Origin: Deltaproteobacteria bacterium
GTDB lineage: Bacteria > Myxococcota_A > Polyangia > Nannocystales > Nannocystaceae
Reading direction: 5' to 3'
DNA length: 64,000 nt
Assembly (NCBI GenBank): GCA_016709225.1
Contig: JADJEE010000001.1
Location: 1,736,001 to 1,800,000 of the forward strand
Shown: in pieces, positions 16,206 to 26,023 of the stretch
How positions within the stretch are numbered: the stretch's first letter is position 1
How the letters are laid out: each line of letters opens with the position of its first letter
Notes under the pieces: model-generated
Seen by the model: the letters and a program-made list of their open reading frames with translations, nothing else
What the model was told of the DNA's origin: nothing
The model's database searches: none
Position numbers and translations under genes: made by a program

Positions 16206-17483
16206 ATGGAGGTGCGCTACTTCGCCGCGACCGACATCGGTCGCAAACGTGCCGCCAACGAGGACAACTTCCTCGTCGACCACGATCTGCGCCTGTTCGT
16301 CGTCGCCGACGGCATGGGCGGCCACGCCTCGGGCGAGATCGCCAGCGCCATCGCGGTGCACGCGGTGCGCGACGTCGTGTTCCGCGAGCGCGTGCTGCTG
16401 GGCGAGTACGACGACGAGGACCCCCGCAGCCACGTCGAGGTGTGCACGCTGCTCGAGTACGCGGTGCACTGCGCCGGCGAGCGCATCCACGAGCGCGCGC
16501 AGAAGGAGCCCGAGAAGCGCGGCATGGGCACCACCATCGTGGTGCTGCTGCTGATCGGCGCCCGCGGCTTCATCGCCTACGTCGGCGACAGCCGCATCTA
16601 CCTCGCGCGCGGCGGCATCATCTACCAGCTCACCGAGGACCACAGCCTCAAGAACGAGCTGATCCGCCTGGGGAAGATCCGCGCCGACGAGTTCGAGGAG
16701 AGCCCCTACGCCGGCCTCAAGAACGCGATGACCCGTGCGGTCGGGGTCTACCCCATGGTCGAGGTCGACACGCTGGACTTCGACGTCATCCCCGGCGACG
16801 CGTTCGTGCTGTGCAGCGACGGGCTGTACGAGTACCTCGACGACAACGACCTCGTGCGCGCGCTGTCGCTGCCGGAGATCCGCGAGGTGCCGGGGCGGCT
16901 CATCGAGCTCGCCAACACCCGCGGCGGCAAGGACAACATCACCGCGGTCGCGGTGCAGATCGCCGGCGAGGCCAGCGACAAGGACCGCGCCAGCGAGGTC
17001 AACTTCACCCTCGATCGCCTCAAGGGCGTGCCGCTGTTCCGGCAGCTCAGCTATCAGCAGCTGGTGCGCATCATGAACATCGCGCGCTCGCGCACGCTCG
17101 ACGTCGGGCAGGCCATCTTCCGCGAGGGCGACGATGGCTCGGAGCTGCACGTGCTGCTGCGGGGCAAGGTCGAGCTCTCGCGCGGCGGCGTGCGCATCGC
17201 CGAGCTGCCCGCCGGCACCCACCTGGGCGAGATGGCGCTGATCGACGCCAGCCCACACACCGTGACCGCGACCGCCAGCGAGCCCAGCAAGGTGCTGGGC
17301 ATCGCGCGCCACGACTTCTTCGAGATCCTCCGCAAGGAGCCGGCGCTCGCGGTCAAGCTGCTGTGGAGCTTCGTGCGCGTGCTGGCCGAGCGCCTGCGGA
17401 CCACCACCGCCGAGCTCACCCACGCGCGGGCGCCCGAGTTCGAGCCCGACGAGCCCCCTCACGAGGATCCGTTCGCCCCATGA
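16206..17483 (+). CDS. PP2C-type Ser/Thr phosphatase fused to a cNMP-binding domain
   Basis: 425 residues. Residues ~5-255 are a PPM/PP2C phosphatase with all metal-binding positions: NED at 18-20, Asp35-Gly36 in ADGMGGHASG, GTT in RGMGTTIVV, Asp128 in YVGDSRIYL, Asp205 in LCSDGLYEYL, and Asp243 in GGKDNITAV. Residues ~275-400 form a Crp/cNMP-binding beta-roll: LFRQLSYQQLVRIMNIARS, the GxxIFREGDDGSELHVLLRG loop, and GTHLGEMALIDASPHTVTA. The phosphate-binding Arg expected after the GEMAL segment is replaced around SPHTVTA, so nucleotide binding is uncertain. It probably reverses Ser/Thr kinase signalling under control of a small ligand. The stop overlaps the ATG of cytidine deaminase (ATGA). 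Confidence 0.93.
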   Translation: MEVRYFAATDIGRKRAANEDNFLVDHDLRLFVVADGMGGHASGEIASAIAVHAVRDVVFRERVLLGEYDDEDPRSHVEVCTLLEYAVHCAGERIHERAQKEPEKRGMGTTIVVLLLIGARGFIAYVGDSRIYLARGGIIYQLTEDHSLKNELIRLGKIRADEFEESPYAGLKNAMTRAVGVYPMVEVDTLDFDVIPGDAFVLCSDGLYEYLDDNDLVRALSLPEIREVPGRLIELANTRGGKDNITAVAVQIAGEASDKDRASEVNFTLDRLKGVPLFRQLSYQQLVRIMNIARSRTLDVGQAIFREGDDGSELHVLLRGKVELSRGGVRIAELPAGTHLGEMALIDASPHTVTATASEPSKVLGIARHDFFEILRKEPALAVKLLWSFVRVLAERLRTTTAELTHARAPEFEPDEPPHEDPFAP

Positions 17484-17905
17484 GCACCGACGACGACGGC
17501 CGCGACGACGGCGTGGCGGCCCTCGAGCAGGCCGCGTGGTCCATGTTGCCCCACGCGCACTGCCCCTACTCGGGGTTCCAGGTCGGCGCCGCGCTGCGCG
17601 ACACCGACGGCAAGGTGTGGACCGGCGCCAACGTCGAGAACGCCAGCTACACCCTGGGCCTGTGCGCGGAGCGTGTGGCGATCTTCCACGCACTCACCCA
17701 TGGGGCGCGGGCATTCACCCACGTCGTGGTCGCGACCGACACGGCGACGCCGACCTCGCCGTGTGGCGCGTGCCGGCAGATCCTGTGGGAGTTTGCCCGC
17801 GACGCCGTGATCGTGATGGTGGCCCGCGACGGCGCGCGGCAAGAGCTGCGCATGGCGGAGCTGCTGCCGGCAGCGTTCGACGACCGCGCACTCGTCCGCT
17901 CGTGA
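17480..17905 (+). CDS. cdd: Cytidine deaminase
   Basis: 141 residues, the normal length for the tetrameric class. Zinc ligands are Cys62 in LCAERVA, and Cys95 and Cys98 in PCGACRQIL; Glu64 is the proton shuttle. The substrate loop is seen as PYSGFQVGAAL and GANVENASYTLG. It converts cytidine and deoxycytidine to uridine and deoxyuridine for pyrimidine salvage. It is translationally coupled to the PP2C gene (ATGA), an unusual partner. Confidence 0.95.
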   Translation: MSTDDDGRDDGVAALEQAAWSMLPHAHCPYSGFQVGAALRDTDGKVWTGANVENASYTLGLCAERVAIFHALTHGARAFTHVVVATDTATPTSPCGACRQILWEFARDAVIVMVARDGARQELRMAELLPAAFDDRALVRS

Positions 17906-17990
17906 GTGCTTCGCGTCGCGCACGATCGATCACGTCGCGGCCGTGAGCGATGCCACCCGCCATCGATGGTGGGGGGCTGTGCGGGTGCGC

Positions 17991-17996
17991 TAGGCT
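17991..17996 (+). promoter_or_regulatory. Candidate -10 box TAGGCT
   Basis: TAGGCT in GCGCTAGGCTTGG lies 17 bases before the ATG of the acylase-family gene. The same GCTAGGCTT word occurs upstream of the gene at 31840. Confidence 0.3.
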
Positions 17997-18013
17997 TGGG
18001 GCCATCCGTGCCC

Positions 18014-20419
18014 ATGCTGCCGCGTCCGACTCACCTCCTCCCCTCGTTGCTGCTGCTCGCGCTGGGCTGCAGCGCCGACGACTCGCTGTACGAGGCGCGC
18101 ATCCGCTGGACCTCGTTCGGGATCCCGCACATCGAGGGCAAGGACGTGCCGAGCGTCGCCTACGGGCAGGGCTTCGCGTTCGCCCGCGATGCCGGCTGCA
18201 TCCTCGCCGATCAGATCGTCAAGGTTCGCAGCGAGCGCTCGGCGTTCTTCGGGCCCGGCGATTCGGGTGAGAACCTCGACAGCGACTTCACGATGCTCAC
18301 GCTCGACATCTACGAGCGCGCGCGGGCCGGCTTCGAAGCCCAGCCGCAGGAGATCAAGGACCTCATCGTCGCCTACGTCGCCGGCTACAACGCCTCGATC
18401 GCCGAGCACCGCGAGCGCCTCCCCTGCGGCGCCGAGCCGTGGCTGCGCCCGATCGACGAGATCGATCTCTTCGCGCACTACGTCGAGCTCGGCACGCTCG
18501 CGAGCGCCCGCGCGCTGTCCGGCTACATCGCCGGCGCACAGCCCCCGGGGAGCATGGCGGTGGTCGGCGAGGAGCCCCCGCCGCTGTCGTCGATCGGCCG
18601 TGCGAAGCCCGGCAGCAACGGCTGGGCGCTGGGCCCCACCCGCAGCGACGGCGCCAACGGCATGCTGCTGGCCAACCCCCACTTCCCGTGGCAGGGCGAG
18701 CTCAAGCTGTGGGAGAGCCACCTCAAGGTTCCCGGCAAGCTCGACGTCTACGGCGTGGGCCTGATGGGCGTGGTCGGCGTGCTCATCGGCTTCAACGAGC
18801 ACGTCGCGTGGACCCACACCGTCTCCGACGGCCATCGCTTCACGTTCTACAAGCTCACGCTCGACCCGACCAACCCCACCCGCTACCAGTACGACGGCGG
18901 CTACCGCGACATGATCGCCAAGCCGTTCACGATCGACGTGCTGCAGGATGACGGCACCACGGGCACGGCCTCGCGCACGATGTGGCACAGCCACTACGGG
19001 CCGATCCTGAACGTGGCGCCCTTCGGCTGGACCAACGAGCTGGTGATCAGCTACCGCGACGCGAACATCGACAACATCAAGCTCATCGCGCAGTTCCAAG
19101 GCATGAACGCCGCGCAGAGCATGGCCGAATTCCAGGAGGTCCACGCGCGCGAGCAGGGCATCCCGTGGGTCAACACCATCTCGACCAGCGCCGAGGGCAT
19201 CGCGTGGTACGCCGACACCACGCCGACCCCCAACCTCTCGCAGACCGCGATCGACGGCTGGCTCGCGGCCCGGGAGAGCGACTTCCTCACCGGTGCGCTG
19301 GCCGACAACGACGTGGTGCTGCTCGACGGCGGCGACTCGACCTACGAGTGGGTCGACGACCCGGACGCCCGCAGCCCTGGCCTGGTCGCATTCGCCAACG
19401 TGCCGCAGATCGAGCGCGACGACTTCGTGTTCAACTCGAACGACAGCCACTGGCTGTCGAACCCGTCGGCGCCGCTGGTCGGCTACTCGCCGATGCACGG
19501 CTTCGAGCGCACGCCCAGGACCCCGCGCACGCGCATGAACATGCGGGTGCTGACCGAGATGGGCGACGGCACCGCCTCGGGCGGCGACGGCCGCTTCGAT
19601 CTCACCGAGCTGCAGAACGCCGCGCTGTCCAACCGCGGCATGATCGCCGAGCTGCTGCGCGACGACGTCGTCGCGCGCTGCCAGGGCGTCGAAACCGTCG
19701 CCTACGACAACCCCGACACCGGCGCCGTCGAGCACGTCGCGATCGGGCCCATGTGCGACGCCATCGCCGGCTGGGACCTGCGGCTCGACCTCGACAGCGT
19801 CGGCGCGGTCGCATTCCGCGAGTTCGTCGGCGAGTACCCCTACAGCTCGCTGTTCGACGCCGGCCTCACGTTCGCGACACCGTTCGATGCCGACGACCCG
19901 ATCGAGACCCCGAACACGCTCGCGAGCGCGGCCGAGGGCGAGGTCGACTTCGCGCTCACGGCCCTCGCCGGCGGCGCGCTGCGCCTGCGCAAGGCGGGCC
20001 TGTCACCTCGCGCGACCCTGCGCGACGCCCAGTACACCAAGAAGGGTGACACCCGCATCCCGATCCATGGCGGCGGTCGGCCGGAGGGCATCACCAACCT
20101 CATCGACTACGACGTCCTCATGACGCTGCGCGAGGCGCCGATGTCACGCGGCGAGGTCATCAACGACCTCACCGGCCTCACCAGCGAGGGCTACGTCGTC
20201 AACTACGGCACCAGCTTCATCATGACGATGAAGTTCACCGATGACGGACCCGAGGGCACCGCTTTCCTGACCTACTCCGAGTCGAGCAACCCCGACTCCG
20301 AGCACTACAGCGACCAGACCAAGCGCTTCTCCGAGAAGCAGTGGCGCCCGATCCTCTACCGCGACGAGGACATCCACGCCGACCAGCAGGAGTTCCGCCT
20401 GCTGCTGGTCGACGAGTGA
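18014..20419 (+). CDS. Penicillin acylase-family Ntn hydrolase, lipoprotein
   Basis: 801 residues. A lipoprotein signal (LLPSLLLLALGC, Cys19) precedes the acylase alpha region (IRWTSFGIPHIEGKDVPSVA, YGQGFAFARDAGCILAD). The self-cleavage site is the SNxW motif in KPGSNGWALGP with Ser201 as the new N-terminal nucleophile of the beta chain; NGMLLANPHFPW and WTHTVSDGH are typical beta-chain strands. The family hydrolyses amide bonds of acylated molecules (beta-lactams, acyl-homoserine lactones, aculeacin). Substrate here is unknown. Cell-surface anchoring rather than a free periplasmic enzyme is notable. It ends one base away from the stop of the convergent M13 peptidase gene. Confidence 0.92.
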   Translation: MLPRPTHLLPSLLLLALGCSADDSLYEARIRWTSFGIPHIEGKDVPSVAYGQGFAFARDAGCILADQIVKVRSERSAFFGPGDSGENLDSDFTMLTLDIYERARAGFEAQPQEIKDLIVAYVAGYNASIAEHRERLPCGAEPWLRPIDEIDLFAHYVELGTLASARALSGYIAGAQPPGSMAVVGEEPPPLSSIGRAKPGSNGWALGPTRSDGANGMLLANPHFPWQGELKLWESHLKVPGKLDVYGVGLMGVVGVLIGFNEHVAWTHTVSDGHRFTFYKLTLDPTNPTRYQYDGGYRDMIAKPFTIDVLQDDGTTGTASRTMWHSHYGPILNVAPFGWTNELVISYRDANIDNIKLIAQFQGMNAAQSMAEFQEVHAREQGIPWVNTISTSAEGIAWYADTTPTPNLSQTAIDGWLAARESDFLTGALADNDVVLLDGGDSTYEWVDDPDARSPGLVAFANVPQIERDDFVFNSNDSHWLSNPSAPLVGYSPMHGFERTPRTPRTRMNMRVLTEMGDGTASGGDGRFDLTELQNAALSNRGMIAELLRDDVVARCQGVETVAYDNPDTGAVEHVAIGPMCDAIAGWDLRLDLDSVGAVAFREFVGEYPYSSLFDAGLTFATPFDADDPIETPNTLASAAEGEVDFALTALAGGALRLRKAGLSPRATLRDAQYTKKGDTRIPIHGGGRPEGITNLIDYDVLMTLREAPMSRGEVINDLTGLTSEGYVVNYGTSFIMTMKFTDDGPEGTAFLTYSESSNPDSEHYSDQTKRFSEKQWRPILYRDEDIHADQQEFRLLLVDE

Positions 20420-20420
20420 G

Positions 20421-22442
20421 TCACCAGACCTCGCAGGTGTTCTGCGGGCGCATCGGCTCGCCCGGCTCGCAGGCGAACGCCTGCGAGAACTCGGGCAGGT
20501 TGGCGAGCGGCCCGTTCACGCGATAGCGCGGGTGGCTGTGGGGATCGGTCAGGGCCATGACCTGATCGGTCTCCGGCGTGCTCTTGCTGCACCAGATCTG
20601 GCCGAACGACACGAAGAACAGCTGCTCGTGGGTGAGCCCGTCCATCGCCTCGCTGTGCGGGTCGACGCCGTGCTCGCTGGCCCACTGCAGGTAGGCGCGG
20701 TGGGCGTCCTTGATACCGCCGAAGTCGGCGATGTTCTCGCCCAGCGTCAGCTTGCCGGACAGGTGCACGCCGGGCTGCACCTCGTAGCCGGAGTACAGCT
20801 GCTCGACGCATGCGGCGCGCTCCTCGAAGCGCTCACCGGCCTCGGGCGCCCACCACTGCCGCAGCGTGCCGGCACCGTCGAACTTGCGGCCCTGGTCGTC
20901 GAAGCCGTGGGTGAGCTCGTGGCCCATCACCGTGCCGATGCCGCCGAAGTTCATCGCCATCGGCCACTCGTGGTGGAAAAACGGCGGCTGCAGGATCCCG
21001 GCCGGGAACACCATCTCATTGCCGGTCGCGTTGTAGTACGCGTTCACCGTCGACGGCGTCATCTCCCAGCGCTCGCGATCGACCGGACGATCGGCCTCGC
21101 GCAACCGACGGTCGAACTCGAAGCTGGCGGCGGCGACGACGTTGCCGGCGTGGGCGGGCGTGACCGCGAGCGCGTCGTAGCTGCGCCACTTCGACGGGTA
21201 GCCGATCTTGTTGACGATCGCCTCCATCTTGCCGACCGCAGCCTTGCGGGTCGCCGCGTCCATCCACGCCAGCTTGGGCAGCCCGGCCTCGAAGGCATCT
21301 TCGATCTCGCGGATCATCTCGAGCGCGACCTCGCGGCTGCGGGGCGAGAAGCGCTCGGCGACGAAGTCGCGTCCGACCAGCTCACCCATCGCATGGTCGG
21401 TGGTGTCGACACAGCGCTTCCAGCGGGGCTCGAGCTGCTGCTGGCCGCGCACGCTCTTGCCGTAGAACGCGAACGAGGCGTCGACGAAGCTGCTCGGCAG
21501 GTGGTCGGCGAAGCTGTGCAGCACGTGCCAGCGCAGATAGGCCTGCAGCGTCGGCATCGAGGTGCGACCGACCAACCCCGGCAGCGCCGCGAAGTAGGTC
21601 GGCGGCGCCAGGCTGACCGCGACGAGGTCATCGCGCCCGACCGCGGCGAAGTAGGCCGCCCACGGCAGCGGCGCCTCGCGCTCGAGCGCGGCGCGCTCGA
21701 CCCGGGCGTAGCGCGCCTCGGGCTCGCGCAGGGCCTCGCGCGGCACCGAGATCTCGGCCAGCGCGGTCTCGAAGGTGACGATGTCGGCCGCGCGCGCGGC
21801 TGGCTCGGCGACGCCGCCGAGCTCGAGCATCGTGGCGACGTGGGCGACGTAGCCCTCGCGCAGCTGCAGCATGCGCGCGTCGGTGCTGCGGTAGAACTCG
21901 CGGTCGGGCAGACCGAGCCCGGCCTGGCCGAGGAACGCGAGATTGACGGTGGGCTGCTTGTAGTCGGCATCGATGCCGACGTCGAACAACACCGGCACCC
22001 CCGCGCGGTGCAGGGTGCCGATCGCGGTCATCAGCGAGGTCGGATCGTCGACGCGATCGATCGCCGCCAGCAGCGGCGCAAGCGGCTGCGTGCCGGCCTG
22101 CTCGATGGCGGCCTCGTCCATGCACGCGGTCCAGAACGCGCCCGCCTTGTCGCCGGGCTTGCTCGCCGCGCGCTCGAGGATGGCGCGCATGGCCTCGGCG
22201 TTGCGGTCGCGCAGCACGTGGAAGCGGCCGTAGCGGGGCTGGTCGGCCGGCAGCGGCGTGGCGTCGATCCAGCCACCGCACGCGAAGCGATAGAAGTCGT
22301 TGCAGGGGTCGGTCTGACGGTCGAGGCTGCCCAGCACCTCGGCCGAGGTCTCGGGGCTCGCGGTCGTGGGCGGCACGGTGGTGCCGCGCTTCTCACAGGC
22401 GACCAGGGACACGAGGGCGAGCGCAACGACCGATCGACGCAT
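20421..22442 (-). CDS. M13 family zinc metallopeptidase (neprilysin/PepO-like) lipoprotein
   Basis: 673 residues. A lipoprotein signal (SVVALALVSLVAC) precedes the M13 N-terminal domain (DPCNDFYRFACGGWIDATPL). Substrate motif NAYYNATGNEMVFPAGILQP, zinc motif HELTH (His508, Glu509, His512), third ligand Glu569 in GENIADFGG and the C-terminal CxxW (NTCEVW) are all present, so it should be active. The family cleaves short peptides outside the cytoplasm. The ATG at 22442 is chosen because it begins the signal peptide. Confidence 0.95.
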   Translation of the reverse strand: MRRSVVALALVSLVACEKRGTTVPPTTASPETSAEVLGSLDRQTDPCNDFYRFACGGWIDATPLPADQPRYGRFHVLRDRNAEAMRAILERAASKPGDKAGAFWTACMDEAAIEQAGTQPLAPLLAAIDRVDDPTSLMTAIGTLHRAGVPVLFDVGIDADYKQPTVNLAFLGQAGLGLPDREFYRSTDARMLQLREGYVAHVATMLELGGVAEPAARAADIVTFETALAEISVPREALREPEARYARVERAALEREAPLPWAAYFAAVGRDDLVAVSLAPPTYFAALPGLVGRTSMPTLQAYLRWHVLHSFADHLPSSFVDASFAFYGKSVRGQQQLEPRWKRCVDTTDHAMGELVGRDFVAERFSPRSREVALEMIREIEDAFEAGLPKLAWMDAATRKAAVGKMEAIVNKIGYPSKWRSYDALAVTPAHAGNVVAAASFEFDRRLREADRPVDRERWEMTPSTVNAYYNATGNEMVFPAGILQPPFFHHEWPMAMNFGGIGTVMGHELTHGFDDQGRKFDGAGTLRQWWAPEAGERFEERAACVEQLYSGYEVQPGVHLSGKLTLGENIADFGGIKDAHRAYLQWASEHGVDPHSEAMDGLTHEQLFFVSFGQIWCSKSTPETDQVMALTDPHSHPRYRVNGPLANLPEFSQAFACEPGEPMRPQNTCEVW

Positions 22443-22618
22443 GGCGCGACCAGGCTGCCACAGCGCGGCATCGACGCGCGGCGCACCGCGCAGGGAGTTC
22501 ATCATGAGCACGCGCACGTCGTCGTTCATCACCGTCACCTGGAGCGCTCCCAGGACCCGGTGGCGACGACCGTGGTTTCGTGTGCTCGAGCAGCCCGCCG
22601 GCGGGCGGCTCGTGCACG

Positions 22619-23527
22619 TCAGGCGGTCTTGGCCTCGGCGCGCGCGCGGACGATCTGCTCGGCCAGCTCGGGCACGACCTCCCACGCGACCGCCTCGAGC
22701 ACCTCGCGGCTGAGCGCGACGATCGCCGCGGCGACCTTGGGATCGAGCCCGGCGGTGGCACCCCCACCCTGCGCGGCCTTGAGGCGCGCGAGCATGCCGG
22801 GCGTGGCCTCGGCGGCGGCGGTGAACGGAATCGGAACCGCGATCGGGATCGGCGTGTCCGCGGTCGGACGCGCGGCGGCCGGCGCTGGCGCGGCGGGCTG
22901 CAGACGCACGGCGGGCGCGGGCGCCGAGGCCGGGCCGGGTCGAGCGACCGGCGGCGCAGCGGCGACGGGCGACGCGGCCGCCGGTGCGGCGGCTCGCGGC
23001 GCTGCCACGGGTGCCGCCGACGGTGCAGGTGCACGGGCCGCGACCGGTGCGGGAGCGGGCGCCGGCGCGGGGGCAGGCGCCGCCGCGACGGGTGACGCCA
23101 CTGCGGCCGCGGGCACCGTCACCCCGGTGGTCGGCGGGACCGCCTTCGACATGCCCTTGCCGGTCAGCTCCGACACCTTGTCGATCAGCTCCTGCGTCTC
23201 GAAGGGCTTGGCGAGGAAGCCGTCGGCGCCGCAGGTCTTGAGCCGCGCCGCGTCCACGCCGCCTTGGTTCGACACCAACACGATCACCGGAATCTTCGCG
23301 GTCTCACCGTCGGCCTTCAGCTGCTGGCAGACGTCGTAGCCGCTTGGCTCGCCGGCGGCGAGCGCCGCGTCGACGAGCACGATGTCGGCACCGAGCTGCT
23401 TGGCGCGGGCAATGGCTTCGCTGCCCTTGCTCACCGCGGTCACCTCTGCGTCCTCGGCCGCAAAGGTGATCTTGATGGCCAGCCGCATGGTCTTGCTATC
23501 GTCGATCGCGAGGATCTTGGTCGGCAT
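22619..23527 (-). CDS. Response regulator with Ala/Pro-rich linker
   Basis: About 302 residues. The receiver domain occupies 1-125: acidic pair Asp9-Asp10, phospho-acceptor Asp53 in VLVDAAL, SNQ in place of the Thr region, and Lys in FLAKPFE. A ~110-residue Ala/Pro repeat linker (APAPAPAPAPAP) follows, then a C-terminal helical module with VLEAVAWEVVPELAEQIVRA. This WEVVPELAE element is, from memory, a recurrent ending in deltaproteobacterial and myxobacterial single-domain regulators, where it may mediate protein interaction. There is no DNA-binding domain. The start at 23527 has GGAG upstream; the ATG is only 30 bases from the divergent methyltransferase ATG. Confidence 0.88.
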   Translation of the reverse strand: MPTKILAIDDSKTMRLAIKITFAAEDAEVTAVSKGSEAIARAKQLGADIVLVDAALAAGEPSGYDVCQQLKADGETAKIPVIVLVSNQGGVDAARLKTCGADGFLAKPFETQELIDKVSELTGKGMSKAVPPTTGVTVPAAAVASPVAAAPAPAPAPAPAPVAARAPAPSAAPVAAPRAAAPAAASPVAAAPPVARPGPASAPAPAVRLQPAAPAPAAARPTADTPIPIAVPIPFTAAAEATPGMLARLKAAQGGGATAGLDPKVAAAIVALSREVLEAVAWEVVPELAEQIVRARAEAKTA

Positions 23528-23557
23528 CGCGCGCTCCAGGCAGGTCAAAGGCGTACC

Positions 23558-24355
23558 ATGGGGCGTGTGAGCGGGTCAACGAAGCCGGCGGCCGAGAGTT
23601 CGCCGCGCACCGAACCCGCCGGTGTCGCCGAAGCGCCCGATGGCGGCAAGTGGGCCACCCGCATCGCCGAGCCGGCACTGCGCCACCACAGCGCCGGGGT
23701 CGCGCGAATGTTCGAGCTGTGTGATCGACTGGCCGGCGAGATCGTGCTGCGTCACGCGGTCGGCCGCTGTGTGCTCGATCTGGGCCACGGTGCACCCGAC
23801 GTCACGCAGTGGGTCCGGCCCCGGGCGGCCAGCCTCGCGGTGGTCGACGCGATCGACCTGGGCCGCGGCGCCACGCCCAAGCTGGGGCTGCGCGATGCCA
23901 GCTACGAGTTGGTGTACAGCCTGCGAACCCTCCCCCACCTCGGCCACGACGCCGCGAGCTCCGAGCAGGCGCTGGGGGCGATGCTGGCCGAGATTGCGCG
24001 GGTGCTCGTGCCCGGCGGCACCGCGCTGTGCCAGATCGACAACCCACGCAGCCTGTGGGGCGCCTATCACGGCATCCGTCGCGCCGCGAAGATGATCGAG
24101 CGCGGGCCGTTGGTGGTCGAATCGGAGCGCGGCGTGACGCGCTTCGACACCGTGCCCGGCGTGGTCCGGGCACTGCCGCCATCGCTGGTGCTGACCGACG
24201 TCCACGGCCTGCGGGTGTTCGCCGCAGCGCCGCGGGTGCTGCAGCTGCCCATCGTCGGTCGCGTCGTCGCGCGGCTCGAGTGGTTCGCGCGCGACCGCGC
24301 GCCGCTGCGCAGCTTCGGTGCCCACCTGCTGCTGGTGCTGCAGCGCGCGCGCTGA
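23558..24355 (+). CDS. Class I SAM-dependent methyltransferase-like protein
   Basis: 265 residues. Motif I appears as CVLDLGHGAPDVTQW, motif II-like as SLAVVDAIDLG, and the post-strand-4 region as YELVYSLRTLPHL followed by EIARVLVPGGTALCQID, the 'vLkPGG' signature. The glycine loop is altered (GHGAP in place of GxGxG) and the C-terminal part resembles lipid or quinone methyltransferases only loosely. The protein might be a small-molecule methyltransferase; substrate unknown. A GTG at 23567 is an alternative start. It is followed by pilR after 68 bp. Confidence 0.75.
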   Translation: MGRVSGSTKPAAESSPRTEPAGVAEAPDGGKWATRIAEPALRHHSAGVARMFELCDRLAGEIVLRHAVGRCVLDLGHGAPDVTQWVRPRAASLAVVDAIDLGRGATPKLGLRDASYELVYSLRTLPHLGHDAASSEQALGAMLAEIARVLVPGGTALCQIDNPRSLWGAYHGIRRAAKMIERGPLVVESERGVTRFDTVPGVVRALPPSLVLTDVHGLRVFAAAPRVLQLPIVGRVVARLEWFARDRAPLRSFGAHLLLVLQRAR

Positions 24356-24423
24356 CACCTCGGGGCGACCTGGGTTTGCCTCGCCCATGCGCGTGCGCGA
24401 CACTGCCGGACGAGCCCGCCCAC

Positions 24424-25827
<1,404 letters not shown>

Positions 25828-25884
25828 GCCCGTTCGCGGCCGCATCGGCGTCAGGATGCCGGCGGCGCGGTGACATTTTTCGGC

Positions 25885-25899
25885 CTCGGGCGCGCCGAG
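25885..25899. repeat. Inverted repeat CTCGG-GCGCG-CCGAG
   Basis: A perfect 5-bp inverted repeat with a 5-base spacer, about 95 bp upstream of the sigma-54 promoter. It sits near two unusually AT-rich words (ATTTTTC, GAATTG). The distance fits an upstream activator site for PilR, but the sequence is not a known PilR box. Confidence 0.25.
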
Positions 25900-25991
25900 A
25901 ATTGTCCACGCGGCCGCCCCCTTCTGGGACGTCGCGGTGATCGCGGGACCCGGCCAGGGCCCACGCCAGGGCATTCGAGCGCCCGAGCGCA

Positions 25992-26008
25992 TTGGCACGG
26001 TGCGTGCT
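25992..26008 (+). promoter_or_regulatory. Sigma-54 (-24/-12) promoter before first pilin-like gene
   Basis: TTGGCACGGTGCGTGCT matches YTGGCACGRNNNTTGCW at every defined position except one (G for the first T of the -12 element). The GG and GC dinucleotides are spaced correctly. The upstream gene encodes a PilR-type activator and the downstream gene a pilin, as in the known pilR-pilA arrangement. The expected transcription start is near 26018-26020, which constrains the pilin start codon. Confidence 0.65.
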
Positions 26009-26023
26009 CTCAGGTCCGCCCGC

